A stretch of 64,000 bases of DNA, taken from Jiangella gansuensis DSM 44835. GTDB taxonomy: Bacteria > Actinomycetota > Actinomycetes > Jiangellales > Jiangellaceae. The stretch covers positions 496,001-560,000 of the forward strand of contig NZ_KI911782.1 in the NCBI RefSeq assembly GCF_000515395.1. The letters run 5' to 3'. A program made the translations under genes and the position numbers. Under the pieces are notes generated by a model. That model saw only the letters and a list, made by a program, of their open reading frames with translations, did not search any database and had not been told where the DNA came from. Positions within the stretch are counted from its first letter, which is position 1. Each line of letters starts with the position of its first letter. Shown here one piece after another: positions 7,873 through 17,684 of this stretch.

Positions 7873-8498
7873 GCCTGCGGCGTCGGCTCCCGGCCTTCGG
7901 GCTCGCGCACCAGGGTGGCGAACACCGGTGTCCCGGCATCGGCGAGCAGACCGGCGACGGCGTCGGGTGACAGCCGGTAGGCGTCGAGCGCGAGACCGTC
8001 GTGACCGTAGCCCTGCTGGATGTGCCGCTTCTCGTTGCCCGTCTGGAACGCCAGCAGCAGATGACCGCCGGGAGCGAGCACCCGAGCGAACTCCGCGAAC
8101 ACCTCCGGCAGCAGCTCCGGCGGGGTGTGGATGACGGAGTACCACGCGACCAGGCCGCCGAGGGCGCCGTCGGCGATGGCCAGGTCGGTCATGGCGCCGA
8201 CAGTGAAGTCCAGGCCTGGGCGGTCGCGACGGGCCTGCTCGATCATGCCGGGTGACAGGTCGACGCCGAACGCCGTCAGGCCGAGCCCGTCCAGGTGCGC
8301 CGTGACCCGGCCCGGACCACACCCCACGTCGGCGACCGGCCTGGCCGTACCGTCGGAGCGCACCAGTTCGGCGAACGCAGCCAGCATGGCCCGGTCGAAC
8401 GGCTTGCCGGCCAGCTCGTCACGCAGCAGATCGGCGTAGTCGGCAGCGACGGTGTCGTAGGCGGCCCGGGTGGCGGTGAGGTACTGCGGCTCGGTCAT
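7827..8498 (-). CDS. Class I SAM-dependent methyltransferase
   Basis: A 223-residue Rossmann-fold methyltransferase. Motif I is VADVGCGPGRVTAHL, followed by the acidic ribose-binding GVDLSPGMIEQA, then a post-motif DLAIADGALGGLVAWYSVIH and VLAPGGHLLLAFQ. This is the Methyltransf_11/25 type; its substrate cannot be predicted. The start is ATG 8498. The open frame extends far upstream, but that part is the antisense of the neighbouring hydrolase gene. Confidence 0.85.
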   Translation of the reverse strand: MTEPQYLTATRAAYDTVAADYADLLRDELAGKPFDRAMLAAFAELVRSDGTARPVADVGCGPGRVTAHLDGLGLTAFGVDLSPGMIEQARRDRPGLDFTVGAMTDLAIADGALGGLVAWYSVIHTPPELLPEVFAEFARVLAPGGHLLLAFQTGNEKRHIQQGYGHDGLALDAYRLSPDAVAGLLADAGTPVFATLVREPEGREPTPQAYLLARKGGSAAGTS

Positions 8499-8544
8499 GC
8501 GGGAACGGTAAGCGGCGGGTCCGACACCGTCTTTCCCGCCGAGG

Positions 8545-9282
8545 TCACAGCCGCAGGGTGGCGACCACCGGCCAGTGGTCGGACGGCAGCCGGCCACCGG
8601 GCCGCTCGTAGGCGACCGCGGCGTCCGCGACCGTCCAGTGCGGGCTGACCAGGATGTGGTCGATGCGCCGGCCGTCGTGCCGGCCGGTGAAGCCGTGCGA
8701 GGTGCCGCCCTCGATCGGCACCCGGCGCAGCCCCACGGCGGCGAGCGGTTCGAACACGTCGGCCGAGCCCGGCGTTGTGTTGAAGTCGCCGAGGACGACG
8801 GCCGGGACATCGAGGTCCATCCAGCCGGCGAGCTGTTCGGCACTGGCGATGCGGTTGGCGTGGAGGTGCTCGTCGAGGTGGGTGTTGGCGACGGCGAACT
8901 CTCGTCCGCTGTGCTCGTCACGGCAGCGCAGCAACGTGACGATGCGCGGGAACGACGCACCCGGCAGCCGGCTGCCGGGAATGGCGGGGGCCGGCCCGAA
9001 CCAGGCGGTGCGGTGGTCGAGCACGGTCAGCCGTGGCGCCGCCACCACCAGCGGGCACTGCTCACCGGCCCGGCCTCCCTCGCGGCCCTGACCGTGCCAG
9101 CGGCGGCCCGGGAGGCGGCGGCCGAGGTAGCGGCGCTGGAAGTCGAAGACCTCCTGAAGGCCGATCACGTCCGCGTGCAGGGCCTCGATGGCAGCGGCCG
9201 TGGCGCCGCGACGGAACGGCCAGGAGTTCAGCCAGTCCAGACCCCAGCCGTTGCGGATGTTGAACGTCGCGAAGCGCAGCAT
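8545..9282 (-). CDS. Endonuclease/exonuclease/phosphatase-family hydrolase
   Basis: A 245-residue EEP-fold metal-dependent phosphoesterase with all signature motifs: FATFNIRNG, VIGLQEVFDFQ (metal Glu), ANTHLDEH, VVLGDFNTTPGS, RRIDHILV and SDHWPV (general-base His). It is intact, unlike the EEP remnant at 4250-4511. The substrate is unknown; relatives cleave DNA, phosphoinositides or other phosphodiesters. ATG 9282 follows a GGGGG sequence; ATG 9291 is an alternative. It is divergent from the MFS gene. Confidence 0.85.
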   Translation of the reverse strand: MLRFATFNIRNGWGLDWLNSWPFRRGATAAAIEALHADVIGLQEVFDFQRRYLGRRLPGRRWHGQGREGGRAGEQCPLVVAAPRLTVLDHRTAWFGPAPAIPGSRLPGASFPRIVTLLRCRDEHSGREFAVANTHLDEHLHANRIASAEQLAGWMDLDVPAVVLGDFNTTPGSADVFEPLAAVGLRRVPIEGGTSHGFTGRHDGRRIDHILVSPHWTVADAAVAYERPGGRLPSDHWPVVATLRL

Positions 9283-9377
9283 CGCCCCCATCGAAGCACG
9301 GCGAAGCGGGTCGCGATGAATTCCGGCGACTTTGTCGGTCCACACGGGCAGAATCACCTCTCGAAAGGACGTGAGGC

Positions 9378-10727
9378 ATGACCGAGACACCCGCCGGTGG
9401 CCGCCGTGGCCGTTCGCTGCCCCGGGCGCTGACGCCGTTCCGCACCGCGGCCTACCGGCGACTGGCGCTGGCGCTGGTGTTGTCCAGCTTCGCCTCGGGC
9501 GTGTGGATCGTGGCTCAGGTCTGGGAGGTCATCCGCATCGGCGGCGGGCCGGCGCAGCTGTCCGTCGTCACGACGGCGTCCGCCGTCGGCGTGCTGCTGC
9601 CGGCGCTGCTGGCCGGCGTCGTGGCCGACCGGGTGCCGCAGAAGTCCATCCTGCTGTGTGTCGCGACGGTCGAGCTGTGCGGTATGTCCGTGGTCGCCGC
9701 GCTGTCGCTCACCGGCGCCACCCAGCTCTGGCACCTGGCCGTCGTCGCGTTCGTCACCGGCGCGGGCCTGGCGTTCTACTTCCCGGCATACTCCGCGTGG
9801 CTGCCGGCGCTGGTCCCGGCCTCGGACCTGATGGCGGTGAACGGGTTCGAGGGCATGGTCAGGCCGGCCATCGGGCAGGCGCTCGGCCCGGCTGTCGCCG
9901 GCGCGGTCGTGGCGGCGGTCAACCCCGGTGCCGCCGTGGGAGTCGCCGCCACCGCCGCCGCGCTTGGCCTGCTCGCGCTCACCGCCGTGCCCAAGACGCC
10001 GGTCCGCCGCGAGCTGAGCGACGATGCCGCCGCGCATCCGGTGCGCACCGCGCTGGCCGACGTGCGCGAAGGCTTCGTCTACATGTGGCGCACACCGTGG
10101 CTGCTGGCCACGCTGCTGTTCGCCAGCGTGATGATCCTGGTCATGATGGGCCCGCTCGAGGTGCTCATCCCGTTCCTGCTCAAGGACCGGCTGGGCGGCG
10201 GCCCGGGTGACCACGCATGGGTCATGGGCGCGTTCGGCATCGGTGGTGCCGTCGGATCGCTCGCCATGGCGTCGCTGAAGAAGATGCCGCGCCGCTACCT
10301 GACGCTCATGAACCTCATGTGGGGCGTGGGCTGCCTGCCGCTGGTCGTCATCGGTGTCGCGGACGCCATCTGGGTGGTCATCGCGTCGGCGTTCGTGTTG
10401 GGTGTGCTGTTCTCCGCGCCCATGGTCATCTGGGGCACGCTGCTGCAGCGCCGGGTGCCGCCGGCGCTGCTCGGCCGGGTGGCCAGCCTCGACTTCTTCG
10501 TCTCGATCTCGCTGATGCCGGTGTCCATGGCGCTGGCCGGGCCGGTCTCCGAGGCGCTCGGGCTGCGCACCACGTTCCTCATCGCCGGGCTGGTGCCGGT
10601 GGTCGTCGCGGTGGTGGCGGTCGTGTGGGCGAAGCTGCCCGCCGACGAGATCGCCCACCCACTGGACGACGACTCCGAGCCGTCGCCGCCGGATGAACTG
10701 CTGGAGCCGGTCGCGGCCACCCGGTGA
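9378..10727 (+). CDS. MFS transporter (EntS/MFS_3-like exporter)
   Basis: A 449-residue, roughly 12-helix major facilitator protein. The loop 2-3 motif ALLAGVVADRVPQKSIL is the DHA-type GxxaDRxxrk signature, and GLAFYFPAYSAWLPALVP is typical of the MFS_3 (enterobactin-exporter-like) group. It is expected to export small molecules by proton antiport; the substrate is unknown. The C-terminus is acidic and cytoplasmic. A strong hairpin begins at its stop codon and is shared with the convergent reductase gene. Confidence 0.86.
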   Translation: MTETPAGGRRGRSLPRALTPFRTAAYRRLALALVLSSFASGVWIVAQVWEVIRIGGGPAQLSVVTTASAVGVLLPALLAGVVADRVPQKSILLCVATVELCGMSVVAALSLTGATQLWHLAVVAFVTGAGLAFYFPAYSAWLPALVPASDLMAVNGFEGMVRPAIGQALGPAVAGAVVAAVNPGAAVGVAATAAALGLLALTAVPKTPVRRELSDDAAAHPVRTALADVREGFVYMWRTPWLLATLLFASVMILVMMGPLEVLIPFLLKDRLGGGPGDHAWVMGAFGIGGAVGSLAMASLKKMPRRYLTLMNLMWGVGCLPLVVIGVADAIWVVIASAFVLGVLFSAPMVIWGTLLQRRVPPALLGRVASLDFFVSISLMPVSMALAGPVSEALGLRTTFLIAGLVPVVVAVVAVVWAKLPADEIAHPLDDDSEPSPPDELLEPVAATR

Positions 10728-10780
10728 TCGACAGGCAGCCGCTGGCCCCAGAGGGGTAATGACGCCTTGTCGATCACCGG
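10721..10780. terminator. Bidirectional hairpin between convergent genes (GATCA family B)
   Basis: CCGGTGATCGACA (10721-10733) is perfectly complementary to TGTCGATCACCGG (10768-10780). It lies between the 3' ends of the MFS gene and the convergent reductase, and has no U-tract. A related element lies at 57354-57414 in the same convergent setting. Confidence 0.7.
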
Positions 10781-10790
10781 GCCGCGGGCG

Positions 10791-11609
<819 letters not shown>

Positions 11610-11683
11610 CAGGGTTCCGTTCCTCGTGCGTCAGGATGTGTCGTGCAGCCGAGCCGAAGCTACGCTGGACGCTAACCATGCGT

Positions 11684-11696
11684 AAGTACGTACCTT
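11684..11696. promoter_or_regulatory. Palindrome in HxlR/reductase intergenic region, candidate operator
   Basis: AAGTACGTACCTT is a near-perfect palindrome around ACGT, 23 bases upstream of the HxlR start and 75 bases from the reductase start. Flanking GTAA and GTAAC repeats may be further half-sites. Confidence 0.45.
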
Positions 11697-11718
11697 GAGG
11701 TAACTACCGGAGGAAGAC

Positions 11719-12111
11719 GTGAGCCACGAGGTCATCGGTCATCCGGAGTTCCTCGACAGTGACGTGTTCGACATCAACTGCCCGTCGCGAGGTGTGCTGG
11801 AGCATGTGACGAGCCGCTGGGGCGTGCTGGTCCTGGCCGCCCTCGCGGAGGGTTCGATGCGCTTCAGCGAGCTGCATCGGCGCATCGGCGGCGTCAGTCA
11901 GAAGATGCTCGCCCAGACTCTGCGGACACTCGCGGCCGACGGCTTCGTCCATCGCGAGGTCACACCGGCCACGCCGCCGCAGGTCTCGTACCGCCTCACC
12001 GAGCTCGGGTCCGACGTCACCCAGCACGTCGTCGGTCTGGTCGGCTGGATCGAGCACAAGGTGCCGGAGATCCTCGAGGCCCGCCAAGCCAACGCGGCCG
12101 CCGACGCCTGA
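11719..12111 (+). CDS. HxlR-family transcriptional regulator
   Basis: A 130-residue winged-helix regulator. It contains CPSRGVLEHVTSRWGVLVLAAL with the conserved cysteine, then RFSELHRRIGGVSQKMLAQTLR and DGFVHREVTPATPPQVSYRLT, the full HxlR signature. It starts at GTG 11719 after GGAGGA. The single N-terminal cysteine is where related regulators (QorR, HypR) sense disulfide or electrophile stress. It probably controls the divergent reductase. Confidence 0.9.
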   Translation: MSHEVIGHPEFLDSDVFDINCPSRGVLEHVTSRWGVLVLAALAEGSMRFSELHRRIGGVSQKMLAQTLRTLAADGFVHREVTPATPPQVSYRLTELGSDVTQHVVGLVGWIEHKVPEILEARQANAAADA

Positions 12112-12128
12112 CGCCGGGGTGCGATGCG

Positions 12129-12184
12129 CATGATCATGGCGGGCTTCGTGCTGCCATAGCGACCACCGACGCGCCGTGATCATG
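12129..12184. repeat. GATCA-capped palindrome (single copy type)
   Basis: CATGATCATGGCG (12129-12141) and CGCCGTGATCATG (12172-12184) pair over 13 bases, with one pair a G-U wobble in RNA. The element follows the HxlR gene. It probably terminates that transcript or belongs to the same repeat class as the other GATCA elements. Confidence 0.55.
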
Positions 12185-12246
12185 ACCGTCGGAGAGCTCA
12201 GGAGGCATTGACACGTTTCAAGCGACGTCCTACGCTCGCCGCAATG

Positions 12247-12261
12247 TCGAACGAGCTTCGA
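12247..12261. promoter_or_regulatory. Palindrome upstream of IclR gene, candidate IclR operator
   Basis: TCGAA-CGAGC-TTCGA has perfect 5-bp arms and is centred 40 bases before the IclR start. IclR proteins commonly bind such short inverted repeats and autoregulate. Confidence 0.4.
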
Positions 12262-12293
12262 TATTACCGAACAGCGACGAACGGAAGCGACGC

Positions 12294-13127
12294 ATGCCAG
12301 ACGACGACGTCCCGCCTCTCGCCGCCGCTCCGCGTCCGGAGCCCCGCACGGCCATCCAGGCGATCGACCGCACCATGGCCCTGCTCGACGCTGTGGCCGA
12401 TGCCGGTTCGCACGGCGTCGCCCTGCGTGATCTGGCCGAGCGCGTGGGGTTGCCGGCATCGACGGCGCGGACGTTGCTGGCGTCGCTGGTGGCGCACGGC
12501 CTGGTCGCCCAGCTCGCCGGCAGCCGGCACTACCTGCTGGGTTCGCGCTTCTTCGAGTTGAACCGCCGGTTCGTCATGCAGACCGATCTGTCGGCCACGG
12601 CCGCGCCGGTGCTGCGGGCGCTGTGGCAGCGCTGTGATGAGACGGTGCATCTGGCCGTGCTGCACGGCTCGCGACGCGTCGACATCGCGGTGCTGGTCAG
12701 CTCGCAGTTGCTCACCATCGACCCCACGTCGGCGCGGTTCGTCGACGCGTCGGCGACGCCGTTGTACCGGACGGCGGCCGGCAAGGTGTTGTTCGCCGGT
12801 ATGCCGCGCCCGGACCGGCTGACCATGCTGCGTTCGGCGCCGTGGCACGACGCCCAAAAGCGTGACGAGGGCGAGCTGATGGACTCGATGGACGACGTCG
12901 CCGCGCGCGGCTACGCCACGAACGTCGAGGAGGAGGCGCCGGGCGTTTGCGGGGTCGCCGCACCGGTCCGCGACCACACCGGCCGGGTCGTGGCGGCCGT
13001 CTGCATCGGCTACCCGGCGGTCCGGCACACCGAGGCGCATGCCGCGACGCTGCGCGATGAGGTCGTGGACGCCGCCGGCGAGCTGTCGCTGCTGCTCGGC
13101 GCCGACCCGGGTGCGGTGAGCGCATGA
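12294..13127 (+). CDS. IclR-family transcriptional regulator
   Basis: A 277-residue regulator. The N-terminal winged HTH (AIQAIDRTMALLDAVADAG, then LRDLAERVGLPASTARTLLASL) is followed by an IclR effector domain containing LAVLHGSRRVDIAVLV, TPLYRTAAGKVLFAG and GVCGVAAPVRDHTGRVVAA. It overlaps the downstream FAD oxidoreductase start (GCATGAGC) and is the first gene of the operon running to 19682. It is likely the substrate-responsive local regulator. Confidence 0.88.
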   Translation: MPDDDVPPLAAAPRPEPRTAIQAIDRTMALLDAVADAGSHGVALRDLAERVGLPASTARTLLASLVAHGLVAQLAGSRHYLLGSRFFELNRRFVMQTDLSATAAPVLRALWQRCDETVHLAVLHGSRRVDIAVLVSSQLLTIDPTSARFVDASATPLYRTAAGKVLFAGMPRPDRLTMLRSAPWHDAQKRDEGELMDSMDDVAARGYATNVEEEAPGVCGVAAPVRDHTGRVVAAVCIGYPAVRHTEAHAATLRDEVVDAAGELSLLLGADPGAVSA

Positions 13128-14491
13128 GCACCGACTACGACGTCATCGTGGTGGGCGGCGGCACCGCCGGCGGACCTGCCGCGGCGCAGGCCGCCCGGCT
13201 CGGAGCGCGCACCCTGCTGGTCGAGAAGAACGGCGCCCTCGGCGGCACGACGACGGTGGCGGGTGTCTCACTGCCCGGGCTGTTCCACGCCTGGGGGAAG
13301 CAGATCATCGCCGGCATCGGCTGGGAGGCCGTCTCGCGGTCGGTCCGCGAGGCCGGGATGACCCTGCCGGATTTCTCCCGGTGGGCGGAGCTGCCGCATC
13401 ACCGCCTGCAGGTGCGGGTGTCGCCGGCGGTGCTCGCCGCGGTGCTCGACGACGTCGTGGTCGGTTCGGGCGCGGAGCTGCTGTTGCACACGATCGTCGC
13501 CGAGGCCGGCTGGGACGGCGACAGCTGGCGGTTGACGCTCGCGACGAAGGACGGGCTGCACCGGGTGCGCGCCGGCGCCGTCGTCGACTGCACCGGTGAC
13601 GCCGACATCGTCGCGCTGTCCGGGTTGCCGCGGTACACGCGGGCGCGCCGCCAGCCCGGCACCATCATGGTCCGACTGGGCGGCTACGACCTCGCTTCCA
13701 TCGACGTCGACGCCGTCCAGGCGGCCCACGACGACGCGGTCCAGCGTGGCGATCTGCTGCCCGCGGACCTCGCGCACAACCCCGTCGCGAAGTTCCTGCG
13801 GGTGCGGGGTGAGAACGCCATCCACGTCACTGGTGTGCAGGGCGGCACCAGCCGCGACAAGACCGCCGCCGAGCTGGCCGGGCGCCGCACGCTGCTGCGC
13901 ATCCTGCGGTTCCTGCGCCGGCAGCCGGGCCTGGAGGCCGTGCGGATCGATTCGTGGGCCACCGAGACCGGCATCCGCGAGAGCTGGACCATCCACGGCC
14001 ACGCCAGCATCACCGTCCAGGACTACGTCTCCGGCCGGGCCTGGCCGGATGCGCTGAGTTACAGCTTCTACCCGATCGACGTGCACCGGCCCGACGGCGA
14101 CGGCATCGACATCCGGCCGCTGCCGTACGGCACCCTGCCCACGATCCCGCGTGCGGCCATGGTCCCGCGCGGGTCGACCCGCCTGGTCGTGGCCGGCCGG
14201 GCCATCAGCGGCGACCAGGAGGCGTCGTCGGCGTACCGCGTCCAGGCTTCGTCGATGGCGATGGGCCAGTCCGCCGGTGTGCTCGCCGCTCGCGCCGTCG
14301 CGAGCGGGAGCGATGTCATGGACCTGCCGCTCGAGCAGGTCCGCGCCGACCTACGCGCCCATGGAGCGATCCTCCCCGGCGACGTGGTCGTGCCCCCGCC
14401 ACCCGACGCTCTTCCGGTTCAGGCCGGTCACGACCGCACCGCGGCGACCGCCGGGCCGTCCGATCCCTCGCCGACGAAGGAGTCAGCATGA
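13124..14491 (+). CDS. FAD-dependent oxidoreductase (FAD_oxidored / DUF12831-like family)
   Basis: A 455-residue flavoprotein. The dinucleotide-binding motif DVIVVGGGTAGGPAAAQAARLG is at residues 5-26, followed by VEKNGALGGTTTVAG. VDCTGDADIVALSG is diagnostic of the FAD_oxidored (PF12831) family, and the C-terminus has RLVVAGRAISGDQEA with RVQASSMAMGQSAG closing the FAD site. The reaction is unknown. Its position between an IclR regulator and an ABC importer suggests it oxidises the imported carbohydrate or a derivative. A paralogous enzyme is at 42384-43763. Confidence 0.85.
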   Translation: MSTDYDVIVVGGGTAGGPAAAQAARLGARTLLVEKNGALGGTTTVAGVSLPGLFHAWGKQIIAGIGWEAVSRSVREAGMTLPDFSRWAELPHHRLQVRVSPAVLAAVLDDVVVGSGAELLLHTIVAEAGWDGDSWRLTLATKDGLHRVRAGAVVDCTGDADIVALSGLPRYTRARRQPGTIMVRLGGYDLASIDVDAVQAAHDDAVQRGDLLPADLAHNPVAKFLRVRGENAIHVTGVQGGTSRDKTAAELAGRRTLLRILRFLRRQPGLEAVRIDSWATETGIRESWTIHGHASITVQDYVSGRAWPDALSYSFYPIDVHRPDGDGIDIRPLPYGTLPTIPRAAMVPRGSTRLVVAGRAISGDQEASSAYRVQASSMAMGQSAGVLAARAVASGSDVMDLPLEQVRADLRAHGAILPGDVVVPPPPDALPVQAGHDRTAATAGPSDPSPTKESA

Positions 14492-15819
14492 CCATCGACC
14501 ACACCCGGACCCGTCCGCTTCGGCCCCGTCCGGTCCGGGCCCGGCGGGCGGCCCTGACGACGCTGGCGGCGACGCTCGCCGCCTCCCTCACCGCGTGCGG
14601 ATTCGTCAACAGCGACGACAGCTCCACCGAAGACGGCGGCGGTGGTTCCGGCACCGTCACGGCGTACGTCAACACCGAGCAGAACGCCGGCCTGGCGCCG
14701 CTCGTCGAGGCCTACGAGGAGGAGACGGACAGCACCGTCGACGTCTCCTCGGCCAACACCGACGAGTTGAACCAGCAGCTCCGGGTCCAACTGACGTCCG
14801 GGACGGCCGCGGACCTGATCCGCGTCTCGCCGGGCAACTCGAGCCCGGTGGCCGCCGGCGTGCTGGGCGCCGAGGGTGAGCTGGCCGACCTGTCCGACGC
14901 TGCCTGGACGGCGGATCTCTCCGACGACACTCGTGCGCTCGCCGAGGTCGACGGCCAGGTGCTGGCCTTCCCGGTGAGCCGCAACGCCATCGTCATGGCG
15001 TTCAACAAGCAGGTCTTCGCCGACGCGGGGGTGGAGGTGCCGACCACCTGGACGGAGCTGATCGCGGCGTCCGAGGCGCTCGCGGCGGCCGGGGTCACCC
15101 CGATCGCGGCGCCGTTCCAGGGCGGCATCTACTTCCAGTTCTGGGTCTACGCGCTGGCCGGGACACTGGTCTATGCCGAGCAGCCGGGCATCGACGCGCA
15201 GATGGAGGCGGGTGAGACGACGTTCGCCACCAGCCCCGAGTGGGGCGAGGTGTTCGCGAAGATGGCCGACCTGCGCGACGCCGGCTTCCTCTCCGACGGC
15301 ATGCTCGGTCTCCCGCCGGACCAGGGCCTGCAGGCGGTCGCCACCGGCGAGGCCGCGATGGTGCTGATGGTCTCCGCCGGCCTGCCCCAGCTGTACGGCT
15401 ACGCCGAGGAGGGCGCCGAGGCGTTCGACGTGTTCGCCCTGCCGGCTACCGACGACGCCGGCGCCACCCGGGTGCCGGTCGCGCCGGACTTCCTGGCTGT
15501 CAACGCCGCCGGAGATCAGGAGGCGGCGATGGAGTTCCTGGACTTCCTCGCCCAGCCGGAGAACGTCGAGGAGTACGCGAACGAGATGGGTGTGCTGCCG
15601 GGGCTGGCCCTCGACGTCGACCTGGAGAACACCGCGCTGGACCCGATCCAGCCGCTGTTGTCCGAGGGGCGCAGCGTCGCCTACGCGAACTACCTGTGGC
15701 CCAACGGCGACGTCCAGCAGACCATGCTGCAGTCGGGCCAAGAGTGGCTCGACGGCGCCATCGAGACCGCCGACCTGCTCGGCCAGATGGACGCGGAGTA
15801 CGCCCGGGGCCGTTCGTGA
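14488..15819 (+). CDS. Sugar-type ABC transporter substrate-binding lipoprotein
   Basis: A 443-residue family-1 extracellular solute-binding protein. It has a basic N-terminus with many Arg, a hydrophobic stretch and the lipobox LTAC with Cys at about residue 37, then an acidic Gly/Ser linker. The mature part has VTAYVNTEQNAGLAPLVEAY and a QGGIYFQFWVYALAG central region. Its ATG overlaps the oxidoreductase stop by four bases. It binds an unknown sugar or oligosaccharide outside the membrane and delivers it to the two permeases that follow. Confidence 0.88.
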   Translation: MTIDHTRTRPLRPRPVRARRAALTTLAATLAASLTACGFVNSDDSSTEDGGGGSGTVTAYVNTEQNAGLAPLVEAYEEETDSTVDVSSANTDELNQQLRVQLTSGTAADLIRVSPGNSSPVAAGVLGAEGELADLSDAAWTADLSDDTRALAEVDGQVLAFPVSRNAIVMAFNKQVFADAGVEVPTTWTELIAASEALAAAGVTPIAAPFQGGIYFQFWVYALAGTLVYAEQPGIDAQMEAGETTFATSPEWGEVFAKMADLRDAGFLSDGMLGLPPDQGLQAVATGEAAMVLMVSAGLPQLYGYAEEGAEAFDVFALPATDDAGATRVPVAPDFLAVNAAGDQEAAMEFLDFLAQPENVEEYANEMGVLPGLALDVDLENTALDPIQPLLSEGRSVAYANYLWPNGDVQQTMLQSGQEWLDGAIETADLLGQMDAEYARGRS

Positions 15820-16751
15820 CCGTCACCCAGACCCGGTCCGCCGTCACCGGCGGGCCGGGCACGGAGCAACAGCGCCGCCGGCGTCGACCGCCGAATGTGC
15901 CGTACCTGCTGCTGGTGCCGGCGCTGGTGTTCTACGCGTTCGTGGTGCTGGTGCCGACGCTGAGCGGTGCCGGGTACGCATTCACCGACTGGGCCGGCCG
16001 CCGTGAGACCCCGGGGTTCGTCGGGCTGGACAACTTCACCGAGCTGTTCGCCGCGCCGGCGGCCCGCTCGGCGCTGCGCAACACCCTGATCATCGCGGTG
16101 AGCACGACGGTGGTGCAGACGCTCATCGGCTTGGCGCTGGCGCTGGCCCTGCATTCGACGCTGGCCAGCCGGAACGTGCTGCGCACCATGTTCTTCGCGC
16201 CGGCGCTGCTGCCACCGGTGATCATCGGCTTCCTGTGGCAGTACATCCTCACTCCAGCCGGGCCGCTGAACGACGCGCTCAGCTCGATCGGGCTGGGCGG
16301 GCTGACGCAGAACTGGCTGGGCGACTCGTCGGTGGCGCTGGCCAGCGTCATCGGGGTGATCATCTGGCAGAACGCCGGCCTCACCATGGTGATCTACCTG
16401 GCCGGCCTGCAGGGCGTGCCGCCGGAGCTGCACGAGGCGGCCTCGATCGACGGCGCCGGGCGCTGGCAGCGGCTGCGCAACGTGACGCTGCCGCTGCTCG
16501 CCCCGGCGACCACCATCGCGCTGTCGCTCACGCTGATCGGCAGTCTCAAGCTCTTCGACCAGGTGTACGTCATGACCAACGGCGGCCCCGGCTACGCGAC
16601 CGAGACGCTGTCGGTGGTCATGTACAAGGAGGCGTTCGTGTCCGGCCGCTACGGCTACTCCACGGCGATCGCGCTGGTCCTGACGATGATCGTCTTCGCG
16701 TTCGCGCTGCTCCAGCTGCGCGGACTGCGCCGGTACGAGGTGCAGCAGTGA
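15816..16751 (+). CDS. Sugar ABC transporter permease 1 (MalF/UgpA-like)
   Basis: A 311-residue permease with six membrane helices: a short basic N-terminus, VPYLLLVPALVFYAFVVLVPT as TM1, and the cytoplasmic EAA loop EAASIDGAGRWQRLRNVTLPLL near residue 210. The start is GTG 15816, overlapping the binding-protein stop. It pairs with the next gene to form the membrane channel. Confidence 0.9.
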   Translation: MTVTQTRSAVTGGPGTEQQRRRRRPPNVPYLLLVPALVFYAFVVLVPTLSGAGYAFTDWAGRRETPGFVGLDNFTELFAAPAARSALRNTLIIAVSTTVVQTLIGLALALALHSTLASRNVLRTMFFAPALLPPVIIGFLWQYILTPAGPLNDALSSIGLGGLTQNWLGDSSVALASVIGVIIWQNAGLTMVIYLAGLQGVPPELHEAASIDGAGRWQRLRNVTLPLLAPATTIALSLTLIGSLKLFDQVYVMTNGGPGYATETLSVVMYKEAFVSGRYGYSTAIALVLTMIVFAFALLQLRGLRRYEVQQ

Positions 16752-17626
16752 GCGCGGTCGAGGTGAGGGGGACGACCTCGGGCGTGCGGCCCGGACCCCG
16801 CCGGCGGCGCTGGACCCTGCCGCGCATCGGCGCCGAGCTGGGCATGCTGGTGGTTGCGGCGATCTTCCTGTTCCCGTTCTACGTGTTCCTGTCCGTGGCC
16901 CTGAAGACGCCGGCGGAGGTGGCCCGCTCGCCGCTGGCGTTCCCGACCGATCCGGCACTGTCGAACTTCGCCGAGGCGTGGGAGCGCGGCGACCTCGGCA
17001 CCGCGATGGTGAACTCCGTCGTGGTGGCCAGCCTGTCGGTGCTGATGCTGGTGGCCGCCGGGTCGCTGGCCGCGTACGTGCTGGCCCGCCGCGGGTCACG
17101 GCTGAGCTACGGGCTGTACCTGCTGTTCCTGCTCGGCCTGATGATCCCGCTGCAGCTGGGCATGGTGCCGCTGTACCAGCTGATGCGCGACCTGAACCTG
17201 CTGCAGACGTACACCTCGCTGATCATCTTCGAGGTCGGGCACCAGCTGCCGCTGGCGGTCTTCCTCTACGCGGGATTCCTGCGTGCGCTGCCGAAGGAGT
17301 ACGAGGAGGCGGCGCGGGTCGACGGCGCCGGCCCGCTCTCCGCGTTCGTGCGGATCGTGTTCCCGCTGCTGCGGCCGGTCACCGGCACGGTCATCATCCT
17401 GTCGGCCATCAACATCTGGAACGACTTCCTGACCCCGCTGCTCTACGTCGGCGGGAGCCCGCAGCAGACCCTGCCGGTGGCCATCTTCGCCTTCCGCGGT
17501 GAGTTCGCCAGCCAGTGGCAGATCATCTTCGCCGGCATGGGCATCGCGATCGTGCCGATTCTCCTCGTCTACTTCCTGCTCCAAAAGTACGTCATCAAGG
17601 GCTTCGCCAGCGGCGTCAAGGGCTGA
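16748..17626 (+). CDS. Sugar ABC transporter permease 2 (MalG/UgpE-like)
   Basis: A 292-residue permease. TM1 is LGMLVVAAIFLFPFYVFLSVAL, followed by an AFPTDPALSNFAEAW periplasmic motif. The EAA loop is EEAARVDGAGPLSAFVRIVFPLLRP, and the protein ends in FASGVKG. The start is GTG 16748, overlapping the previous stop. No ATPase gene accompanies the operon. Actinobacterial sugar importers often share a distant MsiK-type ATPase, which is the likely arrangement here. Confidence 0.9.
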   Translation: MSAVEVRGTTSGVRPGPRRRRWTLPRIGAELGMLVVAAIFLFPFYVFLSVALKTPAEVARSPLAFPTDPALSNFAEAWERGDLGTAMVNSVVVASLSVLMLVAAGSLAAYVLARRGSRLSYGLYLLFLLGLMIPLQLGMVPLYQLMRDLNLLQTYTSLIIFEVGHQLPLAVFLYAGFLRALPKEYEEAARVDGAGPLSAFVRIVFPLLRPVTGTVIILSAINIWNDFLTPLLYVGGSPQQTLPVAIFAFRGEFASQWQIIFAGMGIAIVPILLVYFLLQKYVIKGFASGVKG

Positions 17627-17684
17627 CCGGCCCGCTCACCGAGCCCACCTCGAAGGCCGCGGTGCGGCGGATAAGGAGGCACGT

